Below, in pieces: positions 16,960 through 26,085 of a DNA stretch of 64,000 bases. Made by a program: the position numbers and the translations under genes. Origin of the DNA: JBOEGW01 sp050633625 (lineage in GTDB: Bacteria > Pseudomonadota > Alphaproteobacteria > Rhodobacterales > Rhodobacteraceae); contig JBOEGW010000011.1 in NCBI GenBank assembly GCA_050633625.1, positions 310,001 to 374,000 of the forward strand, written 5' to 3'. The notes under the pieces were generated by a model. That model was not told the origin of the DNA. It did not search any database and was given only the letters and a program-made list of their open reading frames with translations. Every line of letters begins with the position of its first letter. The first letter of the stretch is position 1.

Positions 16960-17597
16960 CGACGAACATTTCTCACCATATCCCAGATGAGCTTATGGCG
17001 GCCTATGTGGCCGGTGTCTTGCCAAAGGCGTTTTCGTTGGTTGTCGCGACACATATTTCAATGTGCGATGAGTGCCGCGCAAACCTGCATGCCCATGAGG
17101 CGGCCGGTGGCGCTGTACTGGATGCGATTGACACTCAAGCGCTGAGCGAAGCTTTGCGGGGGTCGATCTTTGAGCAGCTCGATGATGGTTTTGACGACAC
17201 ACCCGCCGCACCTGTGCGCAGCGGCATTTACCCCGGCCCTGTCATGGAAGCCCTTAAAGGCGCTGGCCCCAAGTGGAAACGGCTTGGCGGAGGTGTGAAG
17301 CAATGCATCCTTGAGATGGATAAGTTTGGATCATCCCGGTTGTTGTATATTCCCGCCGGACAGGCCGTTCCGGATCACGGACACAGCGGCATGGAGCTGA
17401 CACTTGTGTTGCAAGGGGCCTTTTCCGACGAAACTGGCAGGTTTGCTGTTGGAGATGTTGAGGTCGCAGATACTGACCTTGAACATGTGCCCACAGCAGA
17501 AGAAGGGTTGCCCTGTATTTGCCTCGCAGCCACGGATGCACCGCTACGCTTTAACGCGTTTATACCGCGATTGCTTCAGCCCCTTTTCGGAATCTAG
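16956..17597 (+). CDS. chrR: ChrR, zinc-binding anti-sigma factor of RpoE
   Basis: A 213-residue ChrR-type anti-sigma factor. The N-terminal zinc-binding anti-sigma domain shows His33-x3-Cys37-x2-Cys40 (HISMCDEC) plus an N-terminal histidine pair. The C-terminal half is a cupin with HGHSGMELTLVLQG, the second metal site needed for release of sigma by singlet oxygen. It overlaps rpoE by ATGA. A strong terminator follows at 17621, closing a two-gene autoregulated operon. Confidence 0.92.
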   Translation: MTTNISHHIPDELMAAYVAGVLPKAFSLVVATHISMCDECRANLHAHEAAGGAVLDAIDTQALSEALRGSIFEQLDDGFDDTPAAPVRSGIYPGPVMEALKGAGPKWKRLGGGVKQCILEMDKFGSSRLLYIPAGQAVPDHGHSGMELTLVLQGAFSDETGRFAVGDVEVADTDLEHVPTAEEGLPCICLAATDAPLRFNAFIPRLLQPLFGI

Positions 17598-17620
17598 ACT
17601 GTCCAAATGGCAGTGTTTTA

Positions 17621-17653
17621 GGCGGTCACTCTTCGCGTGGCCGCCCATTTTTT
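17621..17653 (+). terminator. Intrinsic terminator after rpoE-chrR
   Basis: GGCGGTCA (17621-17628) pairs with TGGCCGCC (17638-17645) with one G-T wobble and a nine-base loop. A run of six T follows at 17648-17653. Confidence 0.75.
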
Positions 17654-17702
17654 GATCAAATGGTCGACAGTTTTGAAGAATCTTCTCGAGATCGGCATAT
17701 TT

Positions 17703-17721
17703 TGGTAAAACAACCTTACCA
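17703..17721. promoter_or_regulatory. Candidate operator upstream of the TRAP operon
   Basis: An inverted repeat TGGTAA-N7-TTACCA lies 114 bp before the TRAP binding-protein start, between the chrR terminator and the gene. Short palindromes of this kind are typical of regulator sites. No regulator gene is adjacent and the cognate protein is unknown. Confidence 0.35.
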
Positions 17722-17834
17722 CTTGTGAGATTCTATTTGAATTCTTTGGCCTTCTCCGTAGTGTTGGGGCAGTTGCGTGGATCGGGAGAAGTCCGCGCCT
17801 TCTAATTGACGCCAAATCTCGGAGGAGGAATTTA

Positions 17835-18926
17835 ATGGAACGTCGTAAGTTTTTGACTGGTGCCGCGCTCGGCACTGCCGCGACCACATTGGCCGCGCCG
17901 GCGGTGGCCGCAAGCCACGCCAAAACCATGACAATCGTATCGACTTGGCCACGGGATTTCCCGGGTCTTGGCGTCTCGGCACAGCGTCTCGCATCGCGGA
18001 TCACGGAGCTTTCTGAGGGCGCAATTCAAACCGAATATTTTGCGGCTGGCGAACGTGTTGGTGCGCTTGACGTGTTTGACGAAGTCGCATCCGGCAACTC
18101 CAACGCTTATATCGGCGCTGACTACTACTGGACTGGCAAACACCCATCTTTGGCCTATTTCACGGCTGTTCCCTTTGGCATGACTTTCGCTGAAATCAAC
18201 GCCTGGATCCTCTATGGCGGCGGCATGGCGATGTGGGACAAGGTTCAAGACGAGTTTGGCCTCAAAGGTCTGCCAGCCGGGAACACCGGAACGCAAGCCG
18301 GTGGTTGGTTCAACAAGGAAATCGAATCCACCGACGATCTTCAGGGTCTCAAAATGCGTATTCCGGGCCTTGGTGGTCAGGTTCTGTCCAAGCTTGGTGC
18401 GTCCACAGTGTCGTTGCCCGGCGGTCAGATCTACGAAAACCTTGTTTCCGGCTCGATTGATGCAACAGAGTGGGTCGGTCCGTACAACGATTACTTCATG
18501 AAGTTCTATGAAGCCGCCAAGTACTACTACACAGGCGGTATGCACGAGCCGGGCGCACAGCTCTCGCTCACATCGAACAAGTCCTGGTGGTCTTCACTGT
18601 CGGAAACTGAGCGCGCGATCATCACGGCAGCTGCGCTTGAAGAAAATGCAAACTCCTACTACGAAGCCATGGCTTTGAACGGTGAGTACCTCAACAAACT
18701 CGTGGACGAGCAAGGCGTTGAAGTTCGCTCGTTCAATGAGGACGTTTGGGATGCGATGGGCGATGCTGCGGCGGAAGTCTTTGAAGAAACCCGTGACCAC
18801 TCGTCACTCGCAGCCGAAGTTGACGATCACTTCCAAGCGAAGATGCGCGAAATCGGGAATGGGATCGCTCTGTTTGAAGGCCAGTTCGTCACCAACCGGA
18901 ACCGTATTCTGGGACTTGGCGAATAA
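17835..18926 (+). CDS. TRAP transporter substrate-binding protein (TakP-like, 2-oxoacid type)
   Basis: A 363-residue periplasmic binding protein. The N-terminus RRKFLTGAALGTAATTLAAP is a twin-arginine-type signal sequence, followed by the DctP-family fold with IESTDDLQGLKMRIPGLGG and VSGSIDATEWVGPYND. That last block resembles TakP of R. sphaeroides, which binds 2-oxoacids with sodium. The ligand is therefore probably an alpha-keto acid or related carboxylate, but this is inference. A strong GGAGGAAT precedes the start. It heads the operon with the membrane subunits at 19027 and 20036. Confidence 0.9.
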   Translation: MERRKFLTGAALGTAATTLAAPAVAASHAKTMTIVSTWPRDFPGLGVSAQRLASRITELSEGAIQTEYFAAGERVGALDVFDEVASGNSNAYIGADYYWTGKHPSLAYFTAVPFGMTFAEINAWILYGGGMAMWDKVQDEFGLKGLPAGNTGTQAGGWFNKEIESTDDLQGLKMRIPGLGGQVLSKLGASTVSLPGGQIYENLVSGSIDATEWVGPYNDYFMKFYEAAKYYYTGGMHEPGAQLSLTSNKSWWSSLSETERAIITAAALEENANSYYEAMALNGEYLNKLVDEQGVEVRSFNEDVWDAMGDAAAEVFEETRDHSSLAAEVDDHFQAKMREIGNGIALFEGQFVTNRNRILGLGE

Positions 18927-18951
18927 CCTGTCGACATCGGGAAAAAACGAG

Positions 18952-18978
18952 AGGACGGGGCTTCGGCTCCGTCCTTTT
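18952..18978 (+). terminator. Intra-operon hairpin with UUCG loop
   Basis: AGGACGGGGC (18952-18961) and GCTCCGTCCT (18966-18975) form a 10-bp stem with one wobble around TTCG, followed by TTT. Placed between the binding protein and the membrane subunits, it probably lowers downstream expression or protects the upstream mRNA 3' end, giving excess binding protein. Confidence 0.65.
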
Positions 18979-19026
18979 GCAGATCAAGTAGCGATGCAAA
19001 GTTGAAAGCACGTTCAGGGGGAAAAC

Positions 19027-20025
19027 ATGTCCAGCGTCAGTATGATGACCGAAATCCCGCGTCACGGACGGCCCGCCGTATTGGCGCGTTTGTTTGGATG
19101 GACCAACCTGATGATGCTCATCGCTCTCATCCTGAACAACGTGCTTGTTGTGGGGTTCGATTTCCCCGGACTTGGCGCGTTTATTGCTGGTAATACCGCT
19201 GGCGGCTGGATCCATCCCGCTCTTTATGTTGTGGCATTTGTGATCGCTGTCGGTGTGACGTTGCGCGACCAAGCCACCTCGGTGCGCTGGGATGCGCATC
19301 GCGTTCACCGGTTCAATGTTTACCTCATTCGCGCGCTTTTTTGGGCTGTGTTCTTTGTTGGTATTGTGGATGCCACAATTGCATTCATGCGGATTGAGGG
19401 CGGGTTGGACGCGCTTTTGGGCGAAGATTTGTCGCGTAATTTCAGCCGTGCGGGGTGGGTTGCCACACATGTCCACGCGCCGCTGATCGCGCTGGGCTTT
19501 GTGGTTGGCTTTTTCACCCGCACACTTGGCTTTCCTTGGCTGGCTATACTCATTGTAGCTGCCGAACTTTTGATCGTGATTTCGCGTTTTGTGTTCTCAT
19601 ATGAGCAGGCGTTCATGTCTGACCTTGTGCGGTATTGGTACGCGGCATTGTTCCTTTTTGCTTCCGCCTACACGCTGTTTGATGAGGGTCATGTGCGTGT
19701 TGATATTCTGTACGCGGGCTTCGGGCGTTCGCGGCGCGGATATGTGAATGCGATGGGCACGATCCTGCTCGGTTTGTCGACCGCATGGGTGATTTTGGTC
19801 ATCGCTTTGGATGGTAAACAGTCCATCGTAAACGCACCTGTGGCCAACTTTGAGATCTCGCAATCCGGCCCCTTTGGGATGTTCACAAAATACCAGATGG
19901 CAGCGTTCTTGGCGCTCTTTGGAGTGACCATGCTGATCCAATTCGTCAGTTACTTTTTCGACGCGATCGCAGATAAAACGGGCGAGCCCGGACACCGCGA
20001 ACCCGCTCAAGACGCAGCACATTGA
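19027..20025 (+). CDS. dctQ: TRAP transporter small membrane subunit (enlarged DctQ)
   Basis: A 332-residue, highly hydrophobic protein preceded by AGGGGG. The C-terminal half (about residues 165-310) has the four-helix DctQ layout with SYEQAFMSDLVRYWYAALF and an FDEGHVRVDILY segment. The N-terminal half adds about four further membrane helices, roughly doubling the usual 160-190 residue family length. It lies between the binding protein and the large permease, so its operon role is clear; the purpose of the extra membrane domain is not. Confidence 0.82.
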   Translation: MSSVSMMTEIPRHGRPAVLARLFGWTNLMMLIALILNNVLVVGFDFPGLGAFIAGNTAGGWIHPALYVVAFVIAVGVTLRDQATSVRWDAHRVHRFNVYLIRALFWAVFFVGIVDATIAFMRIEGGLDALLGEDLSRNFSRAGWVATHVHAPLIALGFVVGFFTRTLGFPWLAILIVAAELLIVISRFVFSYEQAFMSDLVRYWYAALFLFASAYTLFDEGHVRVDILYAGFGRSRRGYVNAMGTILLGLSTAWVILVIALDGKQSIVNAPVANFEISQSGPFGMFTKYQMAAFLALFGVTMLIQFVSYFFDAIADKTGEPGHREPAQDAAH

Positions 20026-20035
20026 GGTGATTTGA

Positions 20036-22681
20036 ATGGAACTCTACTTTCTCCTTTTGCTGATCTTGATCATGGCGGCCGCTCTTGGGTCGGGGTATCC
20101 GGTGGCCTTTGCTTTGCCCGGTGCCGCCATCATCACAATCGCGATTGCGGCTGGCGCGGGCTACTTATTCGGAGGTGGCACGGACGCCTATTTCCACTCA
20201 GGCGGGCCGCAGCAATGGCTCTCGGCGGGGGTCACTAATTTGCGCGGCGTCTACTACGTTGCAGAGCGCGACACCCTCATTGCGATCCCGTTGTTCATCT
20301 TTATGGGGATCATGTTGCAGCGTTCGAAAATCGCGGAAGATTTGCTGGTGACGATGGCGCAATTGTTTGGTCCGGTGCCCGGTGGACTCGGCATTTCGGT
20401 GGTGTTTGTGGGCGCGCTCTTGGCGGCGACAACCGGCATCGTTGGCGCAACCGTCGTGGCGATGGGGATGATTTCCTTGCCAGCTATGCTGCGCAACAAT
20501 TACTCACCTTCGCTCGCCTCCGGCACAATCGCGGCATCAGGCACTTTGGGTCAGATCATCCCACCGTCTATCGTCTTGATTATTCTCGCGGATCAATTGG
20601 CCTCCGCGGCTGATCAAGCGTCCTCAATGCGCAAAGCCTTCCATAAAGAAGCAACAGGCGAGCTTTCAATGCCCTCTACATTCGATGTTGCGGGCACTTC
20701 GGCGGGCGAGATGTTCCTTGGCGCATTCATCCCCGGCCTTGTTTTGGTCGGCATCTATATGGTCTATATCCTCATCTACGCGACCTTGCGCCCCAAGTCC
20801 GCGCCATCGGTTCCTTATGAAGGCAAGTTCGATCTCGCATTTTTGGGTCAGGTTGTCCTCACTTTGGTGCCCCCTCTCGCTCTGATCTTTCTGGTGCTTG
20901 GGTCGATTATTGGCGGTATCGCAACTGTCAACCAAGCCGGTGCGATTGGAGCGGCGGGCGCGCTGATTATGGCGAGTTATCGTCTGCCAAAACCCGACTC
21001 AAAGGGGATATTCGCACCGGCCTTGATGGGCATTCTTGGTCTTGTCATTATCACAGTGGCGCTCATGCGATTTGACATGAACGTGAAGGCGATTAACGAC
21101 ACCTCCGATCAAATCGGCATTGCTTTGGGTGCGCTGGGCACTGTCTTGTTGATGGCTGCACTATTGTGGTCGGCTTTGCGCACCTTTCGTTTGGACAACA
21201 CTCTGCAAGGGGTGATGCTGGAAACCGCAAAGACCACGGCGCTCGTGTTCATCATTCTGCTTGGCGCGGCCATGTTGACAGCCGCGTTCCGCGCATTTGG
21301 TGGCGAAGAACTTGTGCGCCATTTTCTCAACGGCTTGCCCGGTGGGTTCTGGAGTCAATTCATCATCGTTATGGCGGTGATTTTTGTCCTTGGGTTCTTC
21401 CTCGATTTCATCGAAATCGCGGTCGTTGTGGTGCCGATTGTTGCGCCGATCCTGCTCGCTGATCCCGGCGCCAATGTGACCGCCGTTTGGCTTGGTGTGA
21501 TGATTGGCCTGAACATGCAAACCTCATTCCTGACACCGCCATTTGGCTTTGCGCTGTTCTATCTGCGTGGTGTTGCGCCAGCGATTGTGAAAACGATCCA
21601 GATTTATAAAGGTGTGATCGCCTTCATCGGGCTACAGCTTGCCGCGCTTGCGATCGTTGGCTTTTTCCCGCCGCTTGTGAACTACTTGCCAAACCGGGTG
21701 AGCCTTCTCTCCGAAACCGCACCTCCCCCACGCAATCCAAAACTTCAACTCTGCCTTGAGGATTATGTGAGCGAATCTCTCGCGAAGGATGCCAGCACGA
21801 CGAGTGCGATTGAGGCTGCAAAGGCGCTTGATCTTGCGGCGCTACCCAAAGATTTGGCGCGCGATTTCTCGGAGTCTGTGGAAAGCGCAGAGAAAGCACT
21901 GACGCAATTGGCAGCAATCAAGACCGCCTCCGACGCGGTGGCGGCGGCGTCTGATGACTACAAGCCCCAACTCACCATTGTGCGCGGATTGGAAAAGCAA
22001 ATTCGCAACCGGGAAGCGGATATAGAGCAACTCACGACCGAAGCGCGGCGCACGCAAGACATGGATGACAAGGTGGCGCTGGAAGAAGAGGCGGAGGTAC
22101 TGCGCAAGGAAGTGGAGGGCTATCGCGCCCAAATTCCAGCGGAATGGGAAGACGCCCACACGACATTCGCCTTGTTGACCAAAGCTGAAGACACAGCGCG
22201 CAATCAATATCGTCGCGCCGCTGATGATGCCTGGGAAGGGGCGGCGAATGTCCTCGCGATTTTGCGATCTGGCGAAGGATTTGCTGAGCTAGAAACCCCG
22301 CTGAAAGATCTGCGGTCTTTGATCGAAACGGGTGCTGGTGAAGCAGATGCAGATGCCATTAAGGCGATTGAAGATATGATCGGTGATGTTGAGGGAACGG
22401 GAGACATCAAGAAACCTCTCGCCAAAGCACGCCGCGAAATCGACGATGATGAGCCGGACCGCGAAAAGGCGATGGAGCAATATCAGGCCGCCCTTGATGC
22501 GTATGAAGCGCAACAAGAATGGCGCGCTGAGGCGGCGTCTATTGAGCCCGGTGTATCTGCCTATGTTGACGGAATTCGCACCTCGCTTGGCATTCGCCAA
22601 CAAGAGCGTCTCACCCGTGATCAAGCTTTGGCGATGGCACGTTGCACCGCTGATCACCGCGATTTGTCGCTGAATTTCTGA
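20036..22681 (+). CDS. dctM: TRAP transporter large permease with long C-terminal coiled-coil domain
   Basis: An 881-residue protein, about twice the usual DctM length. Residues 1 to about 555 form the multi-helix permease (AATTGIVGATVVAMGMISLP, GTIAASGTLGQIIPPSIVL, NMQTSFLTPPFGFALFYLRG). From about 555 to 881 the sequence is soluble, acidic and helical, with a clear coiled coil near 645-735 (LEKQIRNREADIEQL, LEEEAEVLRKEVEGY). The permease drives sodium-coupled uptake with the other two subunits. The tail's role is unknown; it could tether a partner or sense substrate load. The reading frame is continuous, so this is a real fusion. Confidence 0.9.
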   Translation: MELYFLLLLILIMAAALGSGYPVAFALPGAAIITIAIAAGAGYLFGGGTDAYFHSGGPQQWLSAGVTNLRGVYYVAERDTLIAIPLFIFMGIMLQRSKIAEDLLVTMAQLFGPVPGGLGISVVFVGALLAATTGIVGATVVAMGMISLPAMLRNNYSPSLASGTIAASGTLGQIIPPSIVLIILADQLASAADQASSMRKAFHKEATGELSMPSTFDVAGTSAGEMFLGAFIPGLVLVGIYMVYILIYATLRPKSAPSVPYEGKFDLAFLGQVVLTLVPPLALIFLVLGSIIGGIATVNQAGAIGAAGALIMASYRLPKPDSKGIFAPALMGILGLVIITVALMRFDMNVKAINDTSDQIGIALGALGTVLLMAALLWSALRTFRLDNTLQGVMLETAKTTALVFIILLGAAMLTAAFRAFGGEELVRHFLNGLPGGFWSQFIIVMAVIFVLGFFLDFIEIAVVVVPIVAPILLADPGANVTAVWLGVMIGLNMQTSFLTPPFGFALFYLRGVAPAIVKTIQIYKGVIAFIGLQLAALAIVGFFPPLVNYLPNRVSLLSETAPPPRNPKLQLCLEDYVSESLAKDASTTSAIEAAKALDLAALPKDLARDFSESVESAEKALTQLAAIKTASDAVAAASDDYKPQLTIVRGLEKQIRNREADIEQLTTEARRTQDMDDKVALEEEAEVLRKEVEGYRAQIPAEWEDAHTTFALLTKAEDTARNQYRRAADDAWEGAANVLAILRSGEGFAELETPLKDLRSLIETGAGEADADAIKAIEDMIGDVEGTGDIKKPLAKARREIDDDEPDREKAMEQYQAALDAYEAQQEWRAEAASIEPGVSAYVDGIRTSLGIRQQERLTRDQALAMARCTADHRDLSLNF

Positions 22682-22688
22682 GGGCTGT

Positions 22689-22710
22689 GGCGCGGGGGAA
22701 ACCTCGCGCC
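22689..22710. terminator. Hairpin between convergent dctM and arsJ
   Basis: GGCGCGGGG (22689-22697) and CCTCGCGCC (22702-22710) form a 9-bp stem with one wobble around a GAAA tetraloop in the 38-bp convergent gap. There is no T-tract on either side, so it may work with Rho or only block 3' decay. Confidence 0.45.
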
Positions 22711-22719
22711 AGCTTCCGT

Positions 22720-23961
22720 TCAATGAGGCAGGCGCCGTGCGGCGAGCCAGCTTGCGCCCGACATCAAAGCCGCCGTTCCAAGACAGAGTGGTAGGCCGCC
22801 AAACTGGTAGGACAAGCCAGAAAACAGCGTCCCGATCAGGCGTCCGGCGGCGTTTGACATATAGTAAAACCCGACATCCATCGTGACCCGCTCTGCCTTG
22901 GTGAAGGCCAAAATCAGGTAGGAATGGACGGAGGAATTGATAGCAAAAACGAACCCAAATGCGAGCAGCCCTGCAACCATGATGAACGGCAATGCCTGAA
23001 CTTGCGTCAGCGCGATTATTGCCAAGAGGGCCGGGATCAATGTCAAGATCGCGACCCACTTGATTGCCAAATGTGCAGCAACCCGAGCATCATGCGCGCC
23101 TGCTCCGAGCAGTTTGGGCGCGCTCGCTTGCACCGCGCCATAGGCTATGATCCAAAGCGCCATAAAGCCGCCGACAAAGAAGAATGCCGTTTCTTCTCCC
23201 ATGCGCGTGCCATCGGCCAGTGCTGTGTGGAAATACAGCGGGATGCCGACCACGAACCACGTATCGCGCGCACCAAACAAAAACATGCGCGCCGCCGACA
23301 AACGGTTGATGCGCGCATCCTTAGAGAACACTTGGCTGAATTTCGCGTCTTTCGAACCTTTCGGCAGCCCTTGCGGCATAAACACAATGACCGCCACCAA
23401 GATCACCATCAATATCGCGGCCATGCCCAAAACGGCAGTTGTGAACCCAAACACCGCGAGAAGCGCCGCCCCCAAAAAGAAGCCGAACCCTTTCACAGCA
23501 TTCTTGGAGCCGGTCAAAAGCGCAACCCAGCGAAACAACCCCCCGTCTTCTGAAGGGGCGAGCAATTTGACAGCAGATTTCGAAGACATTTTCGCGAGAT
23601 CTTTGGCAACCCCGGACAGCCCTTGGACCACCATCACAAAAGGCACCGAAATCGCAATCGCCCATGCCGGATCAAGCTGGGACAGTGCAAACAGGGCCAC
23701 AACCTGCAATGAGAGCCCCGCGTAAAGTGTACTGGTGAGACCAAAACGCGCGGCGATCCATCCCGCAGAAAGGTTCGTGACGACCCCGGCGATTTCATAA
23801 AGCAAGAACAGCCAAGCCAGCGTGAACGGGGAAAATCCAAGATGGTGGAAGTGCAAAAGCACCAACATCCGCAACGCCCCGTCGGTCAACATAAATGCCC
23901 AGTAAGCGGCGGTGACAGCAAAATAAGCGGTTTGGCCTTCGAGGCGTTGCGTCGTCGTCAT
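22720..23961 (-). CDS. arsJ: ArsJ, MFS exporter of 1-arseno-3-phosphoglycerate
   Basis: A 413-residue, 12-helix major facilitator. The start (TAYFAVTAAYWAFMLTDGAL, RMLVLLHFHHLGFSPF) and the block VQGLSGVAKDLAKMSSKSAV are those of ArsJ. Known biology: a paired GAPDH forms 1-arseno-3-phosphoglycerate from arsenate and glyceraldehyde-3-phosphate, and ArsJ extrudes the unstable product, giving arsenate resistance. The ATG directly abuts the stop of the DUF1036 gene, with the ArsJ-type GAPDH next upstream. No arsR or arsC is present in the window. Confidence 0.9.
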   Translation of the reverse strand: MTTTQRLEGQTAYFAVTAAYWAFMLTDGALRMLVLLHFHHLGFSPFTLAWLFLLYEIAGVVTNLSAGWIAARFGLTSTLYAGLSLQVVALFALSQLDPAWAIAISVPFVMVVQGLSGVAKDLAKMSSKSAVKLLAPSEDGGLFRWVALLTGSKNAVKGFGFFLGAALLAVFGFTTAVLGMAAILMVILVAVIVFMPQGLPKGSKDAKFSQVFSKDARINRLSAARMFLFGARDTWFVVGIPLYFHTALADGTRMGEETAFFFVGGFMALWIIAYGAVQASAPKLLGAGAHDARVAAHLAIKWVAILTLIPALLAIIALTQVQALPFIMVAGLLAFGFVFAINSSVHSYLILAFTKAERVTMDVGFYYMSNAAGRLIGTLFSGLSYQFGGLPLCLGTAALMSGASWLAARRLPH

Positions 23962-25017
23962 TTAGTTCCCAAACGTGAAGTAAAGCGGGCGCATACTGCC
24001 CGATGGAAACAGCTCCATGTTTCCGTTGCCAATATGAGAGATGTACATGCAGACATCGCTCGTTCCATCTCGGTTAACGAGGTTAAAAGCGGGCGGCTCG
24101 CCGGGGGAGTCGGCACAGCTTTCGGTGAAATGCATCATCGACAGGTCATTGGGCGCGCCTTGATAGTATTCTTCATAGGTACTGCCATGCACGAGGATCT
24201 GGAAATTCTGATCGTCATCAGAGGTCCAAAACCCTTGCATCGAGTCCCGCCATATTTGGTAGCTGTCCGCTGGTTGCAGCGAAAATTCCCGCACCGTGAC
24301 AATCGCTTCCGACCCTTCATAAGACTTCATATCGCCAGAAACGGAGATCGGCACATTGAGACCAAGCTCATCAAGGCGCACCAAAACGTCCTCTGGCGTG
24401 TCCTCATATGTGCTTGCCACATAGGACCAACCATCCGCGACAAACGTACAGCCAATCCCGGCGTCATAGTACTCACAGTGCGACAACACGCCGAGAATGG
24501 AATAAGGCTCGCCATAGGTGCCAGGCTCTGGCCCAAACCCCGGGTCGCCGGCGGCAGGTTCGTCATACTCATCTTCGGGATATTCGATGTTTTCTTCGGG
24601 GTCACTCTTGGTGCCGCCTGTTAAAGTCAGGGTGTAATGGGAAGCCGTTCCAAGATCGATTTCATTGAAACCAACACGTTTATAGCCGCGCGAGTCGCAG
24701 TCGTTATCTCCCGCAATTGTAAAGGCGGAGGAGTCGGTGCAAAACATGTATGTGTCGTGGCTCCAGCTCATTTCGCTAGACGTCGCACGCCAATACATGA
24801 ACTTTCGATTCAGATCGGCGCTGACAACTGTGCGACACTTGCCGGGATCAACGCCCCACCACCCCTCAGAGGTCCAAGTCCCATCATCTTTGTAGCCAAT
24901 CGCGACAGTCGCCCGGTGGGGTGTTTCATTGCACACTTCAAACCCGGCCAAGGCGGCCGTGGGCGCAACGTAGGAAAGCAGCGAAATCGTAACGGGAACA
25001 AGCAAGCGAGCCAGCAT
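23962..25017 (-). CDS. Secreted DUF1036-domain protein inside the arsenate operon
   Basis: A 351-residue exported protein. Residues 1-24 are a signal peptide ending ALA. Residues 25 to about 115 match DUF1036 (FEVCNETPHRATVAIGYKDD, GWWGVDPGKCRTV, YMFCTDSSAFTI). An acidic Pro/Gly linker follows, then a second domain of about 180 residues that I cannot assign. It is cysteine-rich, probably disulfide-bonded in the periplasm. A strong GAGGAGG precedes the ATG. It starts 21 bp after the GAPDH stop and ends exactly where arsJ begins, so it is expressed with both. Its role is unknown; arsenate or phosphate sensing in the periplasm is only a guess. Confidence 0.75.
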   Translation of the reverse strand: MLARLLVPVTISLLSYVAPTAALAGFEVCNETPHRATVAIGYKDDGTWTSEGWWGVDPGKCRTVVSADLNRKFMYWRATSSEMSWSHDTYMFCTDSSAFTIAGDNDCDSRGYKRVGFNEIDLGTASHYTLTLTGGTKSDPEENIEYPEDEYDEPAAGDPGFGPEPGTYGEPYSILGVLSHCEYYDAGIGCTFVADGWSYVASTYEDTPEDVLVRLDELGLNVPISVSGDMKSYEGSEAIVTVREFSLQPADSYQIWRDSMQGFWTSDDDQNFQILVHGSTYEEYYQGAPNDLSMMHFTESCADSPGEPPAFNLVNRDGTSDVCMYISHIGNGNMELFPSGSMRPLYFTFGN

Positions 25018-25038
25018 GTGGCACCTCCTCGGATATGG

Positions 25039-26040
25039 TCAAATAGAGGCCATCACCATCCGAGCAACATCACCAAGACGGCAGGCATATCCCCACTCGT
25101 TATCATACCAAGCGTAGATTTTCACTTGGGTTCCGTTCACCACCATCGTTGAGAGCGCATCGATAATCGAGGACCGGCTGTCGTTGGTATAATCAGCCGA
25201 CACCAAGGGACGAGTTTCGTAGCCCAACACCCCTTGAAGCGGCCCATTCGCTGCCGCCTCAAAAAGGCCATTGACCTCCTCAACCGTGGTGTCGCGTTCG
25301 ACCTCAAACACCACATCCGTAAGTGACGCATTCAGGAGCGGCACTCGGACGGCATGACCATTCAAACGTCCGGTAAGCTCGGGAAAAATCTGCGTAATGG
25401 CCTTTGCAGATCCGGTGCTTGTCGGGATTAGCGAGTTGAGCGCTGAGCGCGCCCGGCGCAGGTCTTTGGCGGGGCGATCCACAATCGTTTGGGTGTTTGT
25501 CACGTCATGGATCGTGGTCATGGAGCCGTGTTTAATGCCGATCCCTTCAAGGATCACCTTAACCACGGGTGCGAGGCAGTTCGTGGTGCAGGATGCGGCT
25601 GTGACGATGTTCTGCCCGGTATAAGCGTCGTTATTCACGCCATACACGATGTTGGCAGCTGTTGCTTCTTTCACAGGGGCGGAAACGACGACTTTTTTGA
25701 CGCCCGCCGCGAAATAGGGTGCGATTTTCTCAGCGGTCTTGAAGGCGCCGGTGCAGTCGATCACCACATCTACACCCAGCTCGGCAAGCGGCAATTCATC
25801 AAGGGTCCAAACGCCGCGCATCGCGATTGTTTTGCCATTGATGGTCACGTCGTCGTCGGACGATGAAATCTGCGCATCCCAACGACCATGTACTGTATCA
25901 AATTCGAATAAATGGGCGTGTTGGTCTGGTGTGCCAACTGGATCGTTCAACAAAACGATCTCGCCTTGGTCTTTTTCAATCAAGTCCCTCAGAACCAGTT
26001 TGCCGATGCGACCAAGTCCGTTGATTGCGATGCGTGTCAT
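25039..26040 (-). CDS. ArsJ-associated glyceraldehyde-3-phosphate dehydrogenase
   Basis: A 333-residue GAPDH. NAD binding is by INGLGRIGKL at the N-terminus, and the catalytic cysteine lies in AASCTTNCLAPVVK with the partner histidine and the C-terminal YDNEWGYACRLGDVAR. It resembles the arsenate-detoxifying paralogue found beside arsJ rather than the glycolytic enzyme. In that pathway it uses arsenate in place of phosphate to give 1-arseno-3-phosphoglycerate. A GGGGGA sequence precedes the start, and a perfect palindrome sits 46 bp upstream. It is the first gene of the GAPDH-DUF1036-arsJ operon. Confidence 0.9.
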   Translation of the reverse strand: MTRIAINGLGRIGKLVLRDLIEKDQGEIVLLNDPVGTPDQHAHLFEFDTVHGRWDAQISSSDDDVTINGKTIAMRGVWTLDELPLAELGVDVVIDCTGAFKTAEKIAPYFAAGVKKVVVSAPVKEATAANIVYGVNNDAYTGQNIVTAASCTTNCLAPVVKVILEGIGIKHGSMTTIHDVTNTQTIVDRPAKDLRRARSALNSLIPTSTGSAKAITQIFPELTGRLNGHAVRVPLLNASLTDVVFEVERDTTVEEVNGLFEAAANGPLQGVLGYETRPLVSADYTNDSRSSIIDALSTMVVNGTQVKIYAWYDNEWGYACRLGDVARMVMASI

Positions 26041-26085
26041 GATGTCCCCCGCCTTTGCCCCGCCCGGATATGACGAGTCCGTAAC

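Noticed and set aside
18952..18978. TRAP operon ends after the binding protein
   Set aside because: The hairpin resembles a terminator, but the next two genes are its membrane subunits on the same strand, so partial termination is more likely.
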